A stretch of 64,000 nucleotides of DNA, taken from Burkholderiales bacterium. GTDB lineage: Bacteria; Pseudomonadota; Gammaproteobacteria; Burkholderiales; Burkholderiaceae_C. Of this stretch, positions 16,916-24,886 are shown piece after piece (position 1 is the first letter of the stretch; every line of letters starts with the position of its first letter). The notes below the pieces were generated by a model. That model was given only the letters and a program-made list of their open reading frames with translations. It was not told the DNA's origin and did not search any database. The position numbers and the translations under genes are program-made. The stretch is taken from positions 1 to 64,000 of the forward strand of contig JACPOK010000016.1 of assembly GCA_016191525.1 (NCBI GenBank). The letters are read 5' to 3'.

Positions 16916-18055
16916 CTACTTCAATAGGCGTCCATCTGTGCCAATGATCACAAGCTCGACGAAGCTGGAGCCGCGGCGGCTGCCACTTGAGTACTCCACC
17001 TCAAAGCCCCCAAGATCGATCTTCCGCAAACGCTCAATTGCCTCCACCAGCCCTTCACGACCTGGTGCTTTCATGTTTCGAAGACCTTCCAGAATGACTT
17101 TGACCTCCAAGAATCCTTCGAAGCCGTAGAAGGAAGGCGGATGCCCGGCGGCTCGGGCCAACTCCAGGTACTCGCGGACCACCTTTTTTGACCCGTTTAC
17201 AGGCAAAGGAACAATCTGCGAAAAGGCCGTTCCGCGCCCGGCCGGGCCTGCCAGTTTTGCAATCTGGGTAGCGTCGGTAACCGACATCGCGTATAGGCTG
17301 GCGCCTCCTCCGCTCGCGCGATAGTCCTTGATGAATTCGCTCGCCGGCATGGCATTGGCGGCCATCAGGATCGCCTGTGGCTCGAGCGGCTTGAGCGTAC
17401 GGATGATTGAAGTTGTGTCCGGCTTGTCCCGTTGGTACTTGATCGTGGCCGTCAGACGGGCATCATTGACCTGGGCTGCGTGGCGAAAGGCATCCGCCAC
17501 CGTCTTCCCGAACAGATCGTCCTGCTCAAGCAGGACGATGCGCTGGATGCCGAGCGTGCGCAGCAGCCGGACAATGTGGTCGGCCTCTTCGCGGTAGCCT
17601 GCTCGAACAGGAATGACATAACGTTGCGCAGGCTCGCGCACCAGTGGAGAGCCCGACGACAGGCCGACAGCGGGGAGCCTTAGCTCCCCCAGGACCGGCA
17701 TCAGCTTTGCGACGACCGGAACCCCGATGACGTTGGTGAGAACGATGGCGCTGTGCTTCTGATCGAGCTCGCGTGCATTGGCGATGGCCTTTTCCGGATC
17801 GTATGCATCGTCCAGAGTAACCAGCCGAAGCCGGTGCCCGTTGATGCCCCCGCTTACGTTGGCCTGGTTTATGGCCAAGTCGCCCCCCTCCATCTTTGCT
17901 TTGCCGTACGCCGCAATGGCCCCGGTTAAGGGAATCGTTCGTCCGATTACGTAGTCCTCGGCCTGCACTCCTATTGAAAAAGACCATAAGAGAAAGGCGA
18001 AAAGGCTGGCCTTCGCGCACCGCGCGATCATGTGTTCTGCATCCGTTGGGTTCAT
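16916..18055 (-). CDS. ABC transporter receptor of the branched-chain amino acid / aromatic type (Peripla_BP_6)
   Basis: A 379-residue periplasmic receptor of the LivK type. A signal peptide is clear from residue 9 on (ARCAKASLFAFLLWSFSIGVQA then EDYVIGRTIPLTG). The body shows GAIAAYGKAKMEGGDLAINQANVSGGINGHRLRLVTLDDAYDP and LEQDDLFGKTVADAF. This branch in Burkholderiales often binds aromatic acids. No LivHMGF genes are present, so it must borrow a transporter or serve as a lone receptor. The ATG at 18055 and the one at 18031 are both possible. The 17-base repeat at 18125 lies 69 bases upstream of the former. Confidence 0.88.
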   Translation of the reverse strand: MNPTDAEHMIARCAKASLFAFLLWSFSIGVQAEDYVIGRTIPLTGAIAAYGKAKMEGGDLAINQANVSGGINGHRLRLVTLDDAYDPEKAIANARELDQKHSAIVLTNVIGVPVVAKLMPVLGELRLPAVGLSSGSPLVREPAQRYVIPVRAGYREEADHIVRLLRTLGIQRIVLLEQDDLFGKTVADAFRHAAQVNDARLTATIKYQRDKPDTTSIIRTLKPLEPQAILMAANAMPASEFIKDYRASGGGASLYAMSVTDATQIAKLAGPAGRGTAFSQIVPLPVNGSKKVVREYLELARAAGHPPSFYGFEGFLEVKVILEGLRNMKAPGREGLVEAIERLRKIDLGGFEVEYSSGSRRGSSFVELVIIGTDGRLLK

Positions 18056-18376
18056 CGTTGTCGCCTGTGAAGGTTGAACTGAAAAGCCTTTACCGCGCTT
18101 CAGCAGTAGTTCGAGCGGATTATGACTGAACGACTGAACAAGTATTTAGGGTTTGCCCGTACGCCTGCAAAATGTGTACGCGACCAACAGGCGAAGGACG
18201 CCGGGGGACCAATTCCTAGAGGTAACCAACCCGTCAAGCATGGCGCGCCATTGACGCTCCAAGGCGTTTTGATAGGGTTTTACCCAATCGTGTACTTGTT
18301 CACTCGTACAGATAATTGTTGATCAAGTGCGGCCGCCAAGAATGGCGGCTTTCCCCACATACAGGAGCGCCATGCC
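18056..18376. promoter_or_regulatory. Divergent intergenic region with second copy of the 17-base tandem repeat
   Basis: A gene-free spacer of 321 bases between the minus-strand receptor gene and the plus-strand hydrolase gene. Bases 18125-18141 are ACTGAACGACTGAACAA, identical to 5274-5290, and again followed by an AT-rich stretch and TTAGGGTTT. Further right, AATTCCTAG and a TTTACCC-rich stretch may hold the plus-strand promoter. The hydrolase start is preceded by AGGAG (18363-18367). The small reading frames inside the spacer have no coding signature. Confidence 0.55.
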
Positions 18377-19288
18377 ATGCCGACGCAGAGAGAAGTTGAA
18401 TTCCTGAGCAAAGGTCTCAAGGTTCGAGGAGACCTAGCGCTGCCCGACGGAGAGGGACCGTTCCCCCTACTGGTAATGGGCGGCGGCTGGTGCTACGTAA
18501 AGGAGATCGTCATGCCCCACTACGCCAAGGCGATTTTGGAGAAAAAGGTCGCGGTACTCATGTTTGACTATCGCTGCACGGGTGCCAGCGAAGGAATGCC
18601 CCGCCAGCATATCGACCCGCATGCACAGATCGAAGACTACAAGAGCGCCGTGACTTTCGGCGAGACCCTTCCTGAGATCGATCCTGGCCGCATCGGCATC
18701 TGGGGAATCTCTTACGCGGGAGGCCACGTGGTGGTTGTCGGGGCCACAGATCCGCGTGTCAAGTGCGTGATCTCCAACATTCCGGTTGTGAACGGCTACG
18801 AGAACATGCGACGCGTCCATGGCTCACAGCGCTTCCAAGAGCTAAACGAGTTGATCCTTGCCGATCGCCGTGAGCGCACAAGCGCCGGATCCGCCGGCGG
18901 TCGCATGCCGATGTCTTCTTTGAAGCCCTTTGAAGAACTGAGTACCTGGCCTTTCCCCTTGATCCACGAGATCTTCCACGACATCAAAGAACGGGAAGCG
19001 CCCCGTCACGAGCACTGGAGCACCGTCGAGTCGACCGAGTTGCTGTTGTCGTATGACGTCGCGCCTTATGCCAAGCGCCTCTATGACACCCCGACTCTCA
19101 TGGTCGTGGCCGAAGGTGATGAGATCACGTTGTGGGACCTGGAGATCGCCGTTTACAACAGTATCCCCACGTCACGCAAAAAGCTGGCGGTGCTTCCAAA
19201 GGTCTCGCACATGAGCCTGTATTCGAGAGAGAACGATCTCGCCGTTGCAGGCCGGCTCGCTGCCGAATTCGCCAGCGAACACCTATGA
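18377..19288 (+). CDS. Alpha/beta hydrolase, dienelactone-hydrolase/acyl-peptidase-like
   Basis: A 303-residue cytoplasmic alpha/beta hydrolase. The nucleophile elbow is GIWGISYAGG with Ser112. The oxyanion strand is LLVMGGGWCY, the turn FDYRCTGASEG is typical, the probable acid is in VVAEGDEITLWD, and the histidine is in LPKVSHMSLYSRE. No signal peptide is present. It is first in a plus-strand unit with an SDR and a LysR gene and has a strong ribosome site. Relatives act on esters, lactones or C-C bonds. It is the third hydrolase of the region, and its substrate is unknown. Confidence 0.83.
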   Translation: MPTQREVEFLSKGLKVRGDLALPDGEGPFPLLVMGGGWCYVKEIVMPHYAKAILEKKVAVLMFDYRCTGASEGMPRQHIDPHAQIEDYKSAVTFGETLPEIDPGRIGIWGISYAGGHVVVVGATDPRVKCVISNIPVVNGYENMRRVHGSQRFQELNELILADRRERTSAGSAGGRMPMSSLKPFEELSTWPFPLIHEIFHDIKEREAPRHEHWSTVESTELLLSYDVAPYAKRLYDTPTLMVVAEGDEITLWDLEIAVYNSIPTSRKKLAVLPKVSHMSLYSRENDLAVAGRLAAEFASEHL

Positions 19289-19289
19289 A

Positions 19290-19379
19290 GGCAACCTTCT
19301 CAGAGCCAACGCCGCCATCGACTTCATGTGTGTAGATGGAGGCATGAGCGCGACGTGCCTGCTCGAAAAGCTGCTATGA
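19290..19379 (+). pseudogene. Remnant of the 3' end of an SDR gene
   Basis: Translating the frame that ends at the TGA 19377-19379 gives a tail reading ANAAIDFMCVDGGMSAT and then CLLEKLL before the stop. The VDGGMS signature is the usual C-terminus of short-chain dehydrogenases. There is no room for the rest of such a gene, because the hydrolase stop lies at 19286-19288. The stop of this fragment overlaps the ATG of the intact SDR by four bases (ATGA), as expected if two SDR genes once stood in tandem and most of the first was deleted. It is short, so chance resemblance cannot be excluded. Confidence 0.5.
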
Positions 19380-20149
19380 GTGCTCAAAATCTCTTTTACC
19401 TAGGCGGGCAAGCGGCGCTCATCTCGGGGGCGTCCAGCGGGATCGGGTTGCACATAGCTCGCACTTTCGCGGAAGCTGGAGCCAGTGTCGTCCTGTGCGC
19501 CAGGCGCGGCGACCGCATTCACGAGGCAGCGTCATCGTTGCGGGCTGAAGGGCACACGGCCTATGCAGTTGCCCTCGACGTCACAAAGCCGGAAACTTTC
19601 CCCGCTGTTTTTTCACAAGCAAGGGAGGCGGTTGGGCGGCCGATCGACATCCTGTTCAACAACGCGGGGGTACTTTATGCGGAGCGCTTCCTGGATCAGG
19701 CCATTGACCGCATAGATCAGGTGCTTGATACCGATCTTCGCGGAGCATTTCTGCTTGCCCAGGAGGCGGCTCGAAGCATGGCCGAAGCCGCGGGTGGTTC
19801 GATCATCAATGTGGCGTCAACTGCCGGCCTACGAGCTGGCGGGTCGCTCTCCAGTTACGGAGCGGCAAAGGCTGGCCTGATCCATCTGACAAAAGTAATG
19901 GCGCTCGAACTCGCCTCAAAGCGGATTCGAGTCAATGCACTCTGTCCCGGCAACTTCGAGACCGACATGCACGCTCAATTCGAGGACAAAGGGTTCGCGG
20001 AGTCGCTTCGCAAGCGCATCCCGATGCGTACCTTTGGTCAACCCTCACAGCTGGATGGCGCGGCGCTGCTACTCGCATCCGATGCGGGCAGCTACATCAC
20101 GGGGGTGGCTCTCGCGGTGGACGGCGGCCAGACCCTTACCTGGATGTAG
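19376..20149 (+). CDS. Short-chain dehydrogenase/reductase
   Basis: A 257-residue classical SDR. The NAD(P)-binding motif is SGASSGIGLHIARTF (about 15-29), NNAG is in the middle (LFNNAGVLYAE), the catalytic Ser is in IINVASTAGL, and the Tyr/Lys pair is in SSYGAAKAGL. The C-terminus is ITGVALAVDGGQT. The ATG at 19376 was preferred over an upstream extension because it starts the family's usual N-terminus. Its start overlaps a remnant SDR tail. It probably oxidises or reduces a hydroxyl or keto group of the substrate handled by the hydrolase upstream. Confidence 0.9.
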   Translation: MSAQNLFYLGGQAALISGASSGIGLHIARTFAEAGASVVLCARRGDRIHEAASSLRAEGHTAYAVALDVTKPETFPAVFSQAREAVGRPIDILFNNAGVLYAERFLDQAIDRIDQVLDTDLRGAFLLAQEAARSMAEAAGGSIINVASTAGLRAGGSLSSYGAAKAGLIHLTKVMALELASKRIRVNALCPGNFETDMHAQFEDKGFAESLRKRIPMRTFGQPSQLDGAALLLASDAGSYITGVALAVDGGQTLTWM

Positions 20150-20178
20150 CCCTTGCCGGGTGGCGACGAGGAGACAAG

Positions 20179-21111
20179 ATGGATCGTTGGACGGAAATGG
20201 AATTGCTGGTCCAGACCGCAGAACTGGGTAGCATGACGCGGGCCGCCGAAGCATTGGGCCTCTCAAATGCGGCGGCCAGTCGCCACTTGGGCGCGCTGGA
20301 AAGGAGGATCGGCGCGAGACTGATGCAGCGGAGCACGCGCGGTCTCACGGTAACCGAGGTCGGGGCCGATTTCTACCGAAGCTGCAAGAGTGTGCTCGCC
20401 GACTTGCGGGATGCCGAGGCCACGGCAGGCGCAACCGCGCTGAACCCGACCGGGACGCTACGCGTCACCGCGTCGCTCTCGTTCTCGGTGCATCACATCG
20501 TCCCGTTGCTCAGGGGGTACACAAGTCGCTACCCGAATGTGACAGTTCATGTCGAGACTGCGAACCGGTACTACGACCTGATCGACAACAACATCGACGT
20601 GGCCATCCGGACGCGCGAGTTCGAGAATGACTCCAGCACCACCGTACGGCGCTTGGCGACCACGCGGCGTATCCTGGCAGCTTCGCCCGGCTACCTCGAC
20701 ACCTTTGGCGCTCCTCGGACCGTCGAAGAATTGGCTAACAGGCCGATTCTGCTGTACACCTACAGCAACAATCCCAATGAGTTCGCGTTTCGACGGCAAG
20801 ACGACGTACGGAACATTCACATCAAAGGGCTGCTCGAATCGAACGACGGCCAAGTCTTGAGGGCGGCAGCGCTGGATGGAATGGGTATCGTGGTGCAACC
20901 AAAGTACATCCTCTATGACGATCTCGTGGCCGGCCGCTTGGTTTCGGTTCTGGACGAGTGGGACTTGCCGAGATTGACAATCAACATCGCCTTTCAGAGC
21001 CGACGGCACCTATCCGCCAAGGTGCGGACGTTCATCGACTTCCTGGTGGAGCACTTCGAGCAGATGAACTACGAGCGAAAGTGGACGAGCTTCGATGGGG
21101 TGGCCGCGTAG
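20179..21111 (+). CDS. LysR-type transcriptional regulator
   Basis: A 310-residue regulator of the LysR family. The N-terminal winged helix is ELLVQTAELGSMTRAAEALGLSNAAASRHLGALERRIGARL (split here: SMTRAAEALGLSNAAASRHL is the recognition part). The effector-binding domain has the two-lobed pattern starting at GTLRVTASLSFSVHHIVPLL. The start has GAGGAG seven bases upstream, and the gene is 29 bases after the SDR. Being transcribed together with catabolic genes rather than divergently is less usual for LysR. It may respond to a pathway intermediate and control this unit, the adjacent pcaIJ genes or the ten-gene run. Confidence 0.92.
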   Translation: MDRWTEMELLVQTAELGSMTRAAEALGLSNAAASRHLGALERRIGARLMQRSTRGLTVTEVGADFYRSCKSVLADLRDAEATAGATALNPTGTLRVTASLSFSVHHIVPLLRGYTSRYPNVTVHVETANRYYDLIDNNIDVAIRTREFENDSSTTVRRLATTRRILAASPGYLDTFGAPRTVEELANRPILLYTYSNNPNEFAFRRQDDVRNIHIKGLLESNDGQVLRAAALDGMGIVVQPKYILYDDLVAGRLVSVLDEWDLPRLTINIAFQSRRHLSAKVRTFIDFLVEHFEQMNYERKWTSFDGVAA

Positions 21112-21202
21112 GCGGTCCCTGATTGATCCGCTAACTTGGCCGAACGCTCTTACTTTTCGAAGGAAGAACACGCCGGTGCAGATCATGCAAGGCGCAGGGA
21201 AT

Positions 21203-21844
21203 TCAGCCTCGAACTGGAAGGCCAATCAGCTCTTCCAGCACGCTATGAATGAGCCCATCGACCACGTCGACAAGTTGCAGGCCCTCCGGGGTGCATTCCA
21301 ACGTCGCGAGATCCGAGTACACGCGCCTGACACAGCCGATGCCCGTCAGCGGGTAGGTACATTGCTTGACCAACTTGCTCTCACCCTTCTTGGTCAAGAG
21401 GTCCATCATGACCCAGGTTTGCTTGGCACCAATGGCCAAATCCATGGCGCCGCCCACGGCTGGAATGGCATCCCTTTCCCCTGTATGCCAATTTGCCAAG
21501 TCCCCGGTAGCAGAGACCTGAAATGCGCCCAGTACGCAGATGTCCAAGTGGCCTCCACGCATCATGGCGAAGCTGTCGGCGTGATGAAAGTAGGACCCGC
21601 CGGGCAGCAGAGTGACTGGTTGCTTGCCAGCGTTGATGAGGTCGTAGTCTTCCTGACCCACAGAAGGCACGGGGCCCATTCCTATGAGGCCGTTCTCGCT
21701 TTGCAGCACAATCTCGCGGCCGGGCGGGAGGTGGTTTGCCACCAACGTAGGCTGGCCAATACCGAGGTTGACGACGGCACCATCGAAGATGTCTTGCGCT
21801 ACCCGCGCGGCTAGTTGATCTTTGGATCGTCTCACATAACTCAT
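21203..21844 (-). CDS. pcaJ: 3-oxoadipate CoA-transferase, beta subunit
   Basis: Second subunit of succinyl-CoA:3-oxoadipate CoA-transferase, which converts 3-oxoadipate to 3-oxoadipyl-CoA. The 213 residues carry VNLGIGQPTLVANHLP, the catalytic glutamate Glu50 in LQSENGLIGMGP, LLPGGSYFHHADSFAMMRGGHLD and VVGG-like AVGGAMDLAIGAK, all family hallmarks. I took the ATG at 21844 (MSYVRRSKDQ), one base after the pcaI stop, instead of an upstream in-frame extension. It closes the route from hydroxyquinol. The thiolase for the last step is not in the window. Confidence 0.92.
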   Translation of the reverse strand: MSYVRRSKDQLAARVAQDIFDGAVVNLGIGQPTLVANHLPPGREIVLQSENGLIGMGPVPSVGQEDYDLINAGKQPVTLLPGGSYFHHADSFAMMRGGHLDICVLGAFQVSATGDLANWHTGERDAIPAVGGAMDLAIGAKQTWVMMDLLTKKGESKLVKQCTYPLTGIGCVRRVYSDLATLECTPEGLQLVDVVDGLIHSVLEELIGLPVRG

Positions 21845-21845
21845 T

Positions 21846-22559
21846 TCACGCCACCTTTTTGACGCCACCGCCTTGCGTTGCGATTCTGGGGATCTTTACA
21901 ACGCGGTGGACGAAGATACCCGGTGTGACGATAGCTTCCGGGTCCATGCTTCCAAGTTCTGCCACCTCGTGCACGGTAGCGATCGTCTTTGCGGCGGCCA
22001 TCGCCATCACAGGGCCGAAGTTGCGCGCCGCCTTGCGATAGGTCAAATTGCCCCAGCGGTCGCCGCATTCAGCTTTGATGAGCGCAATGTCGCCGCGAAT
22101 GGGGTATTCCAGCACGTACTGCTTGCCGCCAATCGCGCGAGTTTCCCGCGGCTCCCCGTCCGTGGTGGCCAAGTCGGTTCCGAAACCGGTGGGGCAGAAG
22201 AAAGCACCGATGCCCGCGCCTGCTGCGCGCATCCGCTCGGCAAGATTCCCCTGTGGGACAAGCTCGAGTTCTATTTTTCGGCTTCGATAGAGCTCGTCGA
22301 AAATGTGGCTATCTGCTTGCCGCGGGAAACTGCAGATGATTTTTCGAACACGGCCAGTCTTGAGCAAGGCGGCCAGGCCCGTGTTCCCGTTTCCGGCGTT
22401 GTTGTTGACTACGACGAGGTCTTTTGCGCCTTGCTTGATCAAGCCATCGATTAGTTCGTTAGGGATGCCGGCGGTGCCGAATCCACCGATGAATACGGTG
22501 GCACCATCAGGCGTGCCCGCCAGCGCCTCTGCAACTGAGGCCGTTATCTTGTCAATCAT
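21846..22559 (-). CDS. pcaI: 3-oxoadipate CoA-transferase, alpha subunit
   Basis: The 237-residue first subunit. ATVFIGGFGTAGIPNELIDGL, VVNNNAGNGNTGLAALL, CSFPRQADSHIFDELYR and LVPQGNLAERMRAAGAGIGA follow PcaI closely; a general 3-oxoacid transferase alpha subunit is the only alternative. A gap of one base separates it from pcaJ. Upstream on the minus strand lies an inverted repeat (22583-22604) with one copy of ACTGAACG in its loop, a possible operator related to the tandem repeats at 5274 and 18125. Confidence 0.92.
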   Translation of the reverse strand: MIDKITASVAEALAGTPDGATVFIGGFGTAGIPNELIDGLIKQGAKDLVVVNNNAGNGNTGLAALLKTGRVRKIICSFPRQADSHIFDELYRSRKIELELVPQGNLAERMRAAGAGIGAFFCPTGFGTDLATTDGEPRETRAIGGKQYVLEYPIRGDIALIKAECGDRWGNLTYRKAARNFGPVMAMAAAKTIATVHEVAELGSMDPEAIVTPGIFVHRVVKIPRIATQGGGVKKVA

Positions 22560-22886
22560 GTAGAAATGTCTAAAAAAGATACGCCGAGGACTGAACGCTC
22601 GGCGTTGCCACGAGGCTTGTGCTCGCCTGGCTGCCCCCGACCGTTCGAGTTGTGTACGAGCCGAGCATGGCTCGACGAGGATCTAATCGCAAGCCAGGAA
22701 AGCGGAAAGTTGCTTTCCGGTAGATGGAACCGCTTATCGTCCCATGCGTGAACCACTAGGTCTGCTTCTGGCCGAAAGCAGCCCTGTGCAGCGGTCCTTC
22801 CCTACCAACAGCTTCCAGACAGGTTCGTGTTCCTTTTTTCGAGCGCGAGCAAGACGCGATCAACATCGATGCCGCGTCGGGCAAGT
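22560..22886. other. Intergenic region, no intact gene; one inverted repeat
   Basis: No convincing coding region. Bases 22582-22604 hold an inverted repeat, CGCCGAG and CTCGGCG around a GACTGAACG loop, upstream of pcaI. The half-site ACTGAACG in the loop matches one unit of the tandem repeats found elsewhere. The right part (about 22740-22886) may contain decayed sequence continuing the PIN pseudogene, since basic residues continue in one minus frame, but nothing is recognisable. Confidence 0.4.
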
Positions 22887-23372
22887 ACTTCAGGTGTCCA
22901 GCTCGATCAGCATGGCATCTGCAATCGAGTTCTTATCGTGCTGACAGGGAGCCTTTCTGTACAACGCCCCTTGTGCAGCTGCAGCCGATACAGACGACGA
23001 GATTCCGAACACAGGTGATCCGTCGATGATCTTCTCGATCCGCTTTAACGTGTCTTCCGCTACCGAGGCAACCAATGGAAGCCGCTGGCTTACATCAGAC
23101 AGTTGGTCAAGGATTCCCGCTCGCCTAGTGTTGTCACGCTCACCGTGGGCAATCGCTTACCGGACTTGTTGGAAGTGCTCACTGAAGCCGCGCGTAGTCG
23201 CCGTCGCTACTCGCTCTTTGTTCCGCTTGAACTCGTCACGAACAACGGGAGGGGCCATCAGGTGGAATGACTGGTCTTTAAGCAGTTGCTCAACGACCGA
23301 GAGAAGCGGTGTGAGCTTGGGGTCTTGTGCGAGGTCAAGCCAAACGCAGGTGTCAATGAGAACGTGGAACAT
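22887..23372 (-). pseudogene. PIN-domain protein interrupted by an in-frame stop
   Basis: The ATG at 23372 starts MFHVLIDTCVWLDLAQDP, the first acidic motif of a PIN-domain nuclease. APPVVRDEFKRNKERVA follows with the second acidic residue. A TAA at 23157-23159 stops the frame after FSEHFQQVR, but the same frame goes on without a shift: a stretch beginning AIAHGERDN, then VASVAEDTLKRIEKIIDG, and finally CQHDKNSIADAMLIEL, the third acidic motif expected of a PIN domain, before a TGA at 22887-22889. A single nonsense mutation thus breaks an otherwise intact gene. Such proteins are RNA nucleases, often toxins. No antitoxin gene is evident beside it. Confidence 0.72.
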
Positions 23373-23416
23373 GAAGCCTCCGGAGCGCATCCTACCGTTG
23401 ATGCAGAATCCACCAC

Positions 23417-23560
23417 ATGCCAAACATCGCATCGCTTCTCAAGGAAGAAATGCGCGTCCTGCTCGCAAGGAACTCAAGGCCAACACCGCAAGCCTCAAGA
23501 AGGCAGTCAGTGCCTACAGGTCCGAGATTGCGGCGCTCAAACGCAGGGGATGGTCGACAG
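23417..23560 (+). pseudogene. Frameshifted fragment of a small DNA-binding protein
   Basis: The ATG at 23417 starts MPNIASLLKEEM. After a frame change near 23455 the reading continues ARKELKANTASLKKAVSAY and then RSEIAALKRR. This is the N-terminus of a widespread Burkholderiales family of small XRE-like DNA-binding proteins whose members begin MPNIAS-LKEEI and carry a similar charged coiled region before the HTH. The HTH itself is missing: the frame becomes unrelated sequence after KRR. So the gene has both a frameshift and a lost 3' part. The family match is from memory, not from a search. Confidence 0.6.
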
Positions 23561-23610
23561 TCGGGATCACTTTGGATTGGACCCCGTACATAGTTAATAA
23601 CTCAGTTCCC

Positions 23611-23679
23611 TACAGCCAGAAACGGCTGCTTTCGCCGGCGAAAGCAGGCCCACCCTGACGGCCGCCATCAGGGTGGGCC
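23611..23679. repeat. Cluster of three adjacent palindromes
   Basis: Three inverted repeats follow each other. CAGCC/GGCTG lies at about 23613-23628. A perfect 22-base palindrome centred on GCCGGC lies at 23626-23647 (CTGCTTTCGCC / GGCGAAAGCAG). A 12-base stem, GGCCCACCCTGA (23647-23658) and TCAGGGTGGGCC (23668-23679), has a 9-base loop. No T run follows, so this is not a standard terminator. It separates decayed genes from the AlbA_2 gene. It may be a recombination site, a regulatory structure or a REP-like element. Confidence 0.55.
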
Positions 23680-23728
23680 GCGACGCACGCCCAAAGAAGG
23701 CGAGAATCCGCTTCGGAGGATTCGTTTG

Positions 23729-24886
23729 ATGACGTGGATCGACCATGACCTATCCGGACAGCTCCTGACGCTGTGCCAGTCCGGTGAAAGCCAGAAGCTT
23801 GACTACAAGCAGGAGATGCCGGCACAGGCCCGCGATCTCGCGAAGGCCATCGCCGCTTTCGCCACCTCTGGCGGGGGCCTTATTCTCCTGGGCGTCCGCG
23901 ACGACGGGTCCACTGTTGGAATGCCAAACGCCGACCAACCCGGCGTGCGAGACGCGCTGTCGCAGAGGATCGCTGGCATCTGCAAGGCAATTGACCCACC
24001 TGTGCGGCCCAGGCTGCGGTGGGCGGTGGCAAACGACCAGGTCGTACTCGCAGTAGACGTGCCCGCAGGAAGCGAGCCGATGTACTACGTCGACCACAAA
24101 CCCTACCTGAGGCATGAGACAACGTGCCGGCCTGCCAAGCCTTCCGAGGTGTACGCAGCAGTCAAAGCCCACACGCAGGAACCGGCAGACTCTGGAGGCA
24201 ACACAAATGCCACCCTGACCCGCCTGGCTGGGGTTTTGGTGACGCTGCTGCGCTGGGCTCACACCGATTCTGATGCGCGCAATCTGAAGCCATGGGTCGA
24301 TGAGTGGGAATGGGACGCGAAGAATGCGGCCGGTACCCTGCGCGACTTGGCGATCGAAGAGTCAGTCAACGGTACAGAGCTGGAGGCCGAATTGCGGACG
24401 CTCGCAGAGGCGCTCGACGAGGTAGCGAACTTCACCCACACCCTAGGCAGTGGGCGCGATTTCGACGAGGTCACAGAGCACGTCGGTCGTATAGCGCAGG
24501 AAATGGTAGACAAGCGCATTTCACCTGTTCCTTTTAGCGCGGAGGCGGAGGGCAGCATCCGGCAGGCAATCCTGAAGTACAGCCGCAAGCTCAAGGATCT
24601 CTGGGCCCGCGCAGAACAGGCCCCGTTCACCAATCAAGTGCCGCAAGCGCAGACGGAGTCGGGCGAGATGGGCCGACGGCTCGTCGAGTTCAGCTTTTAC
24701 GGCGTTACTCTGCTTGAAGGCCAACTGCGTGAGCAGGTCCGGGAAGTTGGTTTACGACTGTTTGAAATCGAGACGCGCACCATGTACTGCGACGGCGGGG
24801 ATTCGCAGCGACGCGCCATTGCCGAAGGGCTTGCTTGTTCGGCATTGCTCTCTGATGTTGCCGCTTCCATCGAGAAAACTCAGTAA
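23729..24886 (+). CDS. Schlafen/AlbA_2 domain ATP-binding protein
   Basis: A 385-residue protein. The N-terminal 130 residues are an AlbA_2 (Schlafen-like) domain: GESQKLDYKQEMP, LAKAIAAFATSGGGLILLGVRDDG, and a strand with the PMYYVDHKPYLRHETTCRPA pattern. These domains bind nucleic acid or act as nucleases and occur in regulators and anti-phage systems. Residues 150-385 are helical and not recognised. The ATG at 23729 has GGAGGA eight bases upstream; a TTG one codon earlier is less likely. It converges with the minus gene ending at 24880, overlapping by seven bases. It may form part of the accessory defence region. Confidence 0.75.
   Translation: MTWIDHDLSGQLLTLCQSGESQKLDYKQEMPAQARDLAKAIAAFATSGGGLILLGVRDDGSTVGMPNADQPGVRDALSQRIAGICKAIDPPVRPRLRWAVANDQVVLAVDVPAGSEPMYYVDHKPYLRHETTCRPAKPSEVYAAVKAHTQEPADSGGNTNATLTRLAGVLVTLLRWAHTDSDARNLKPWVDEWEWDAKNAAGTLRDLAIEESVNGTELEAELRTLAEALDEVANFTHTLGSGRDFDEVTEHVGRIAQEMVDKRISPVPFSAEAEGSIRQAILKYSRKLKDLWARAEQAPFTNQVPQAQTESGEMGRRLVEFSFYGVTLLEGQLREQVREVGLRLFEIETRTMYCDGGDSQRRAIAEGLACSALLSDVAASIEKTQ

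Noticed and set aside
18063-18075. GTTGAACTGA resembling the transposon end repeat
   Set aside because: Only a short partial match, with no TGT terminus and no comM sequence next to it.
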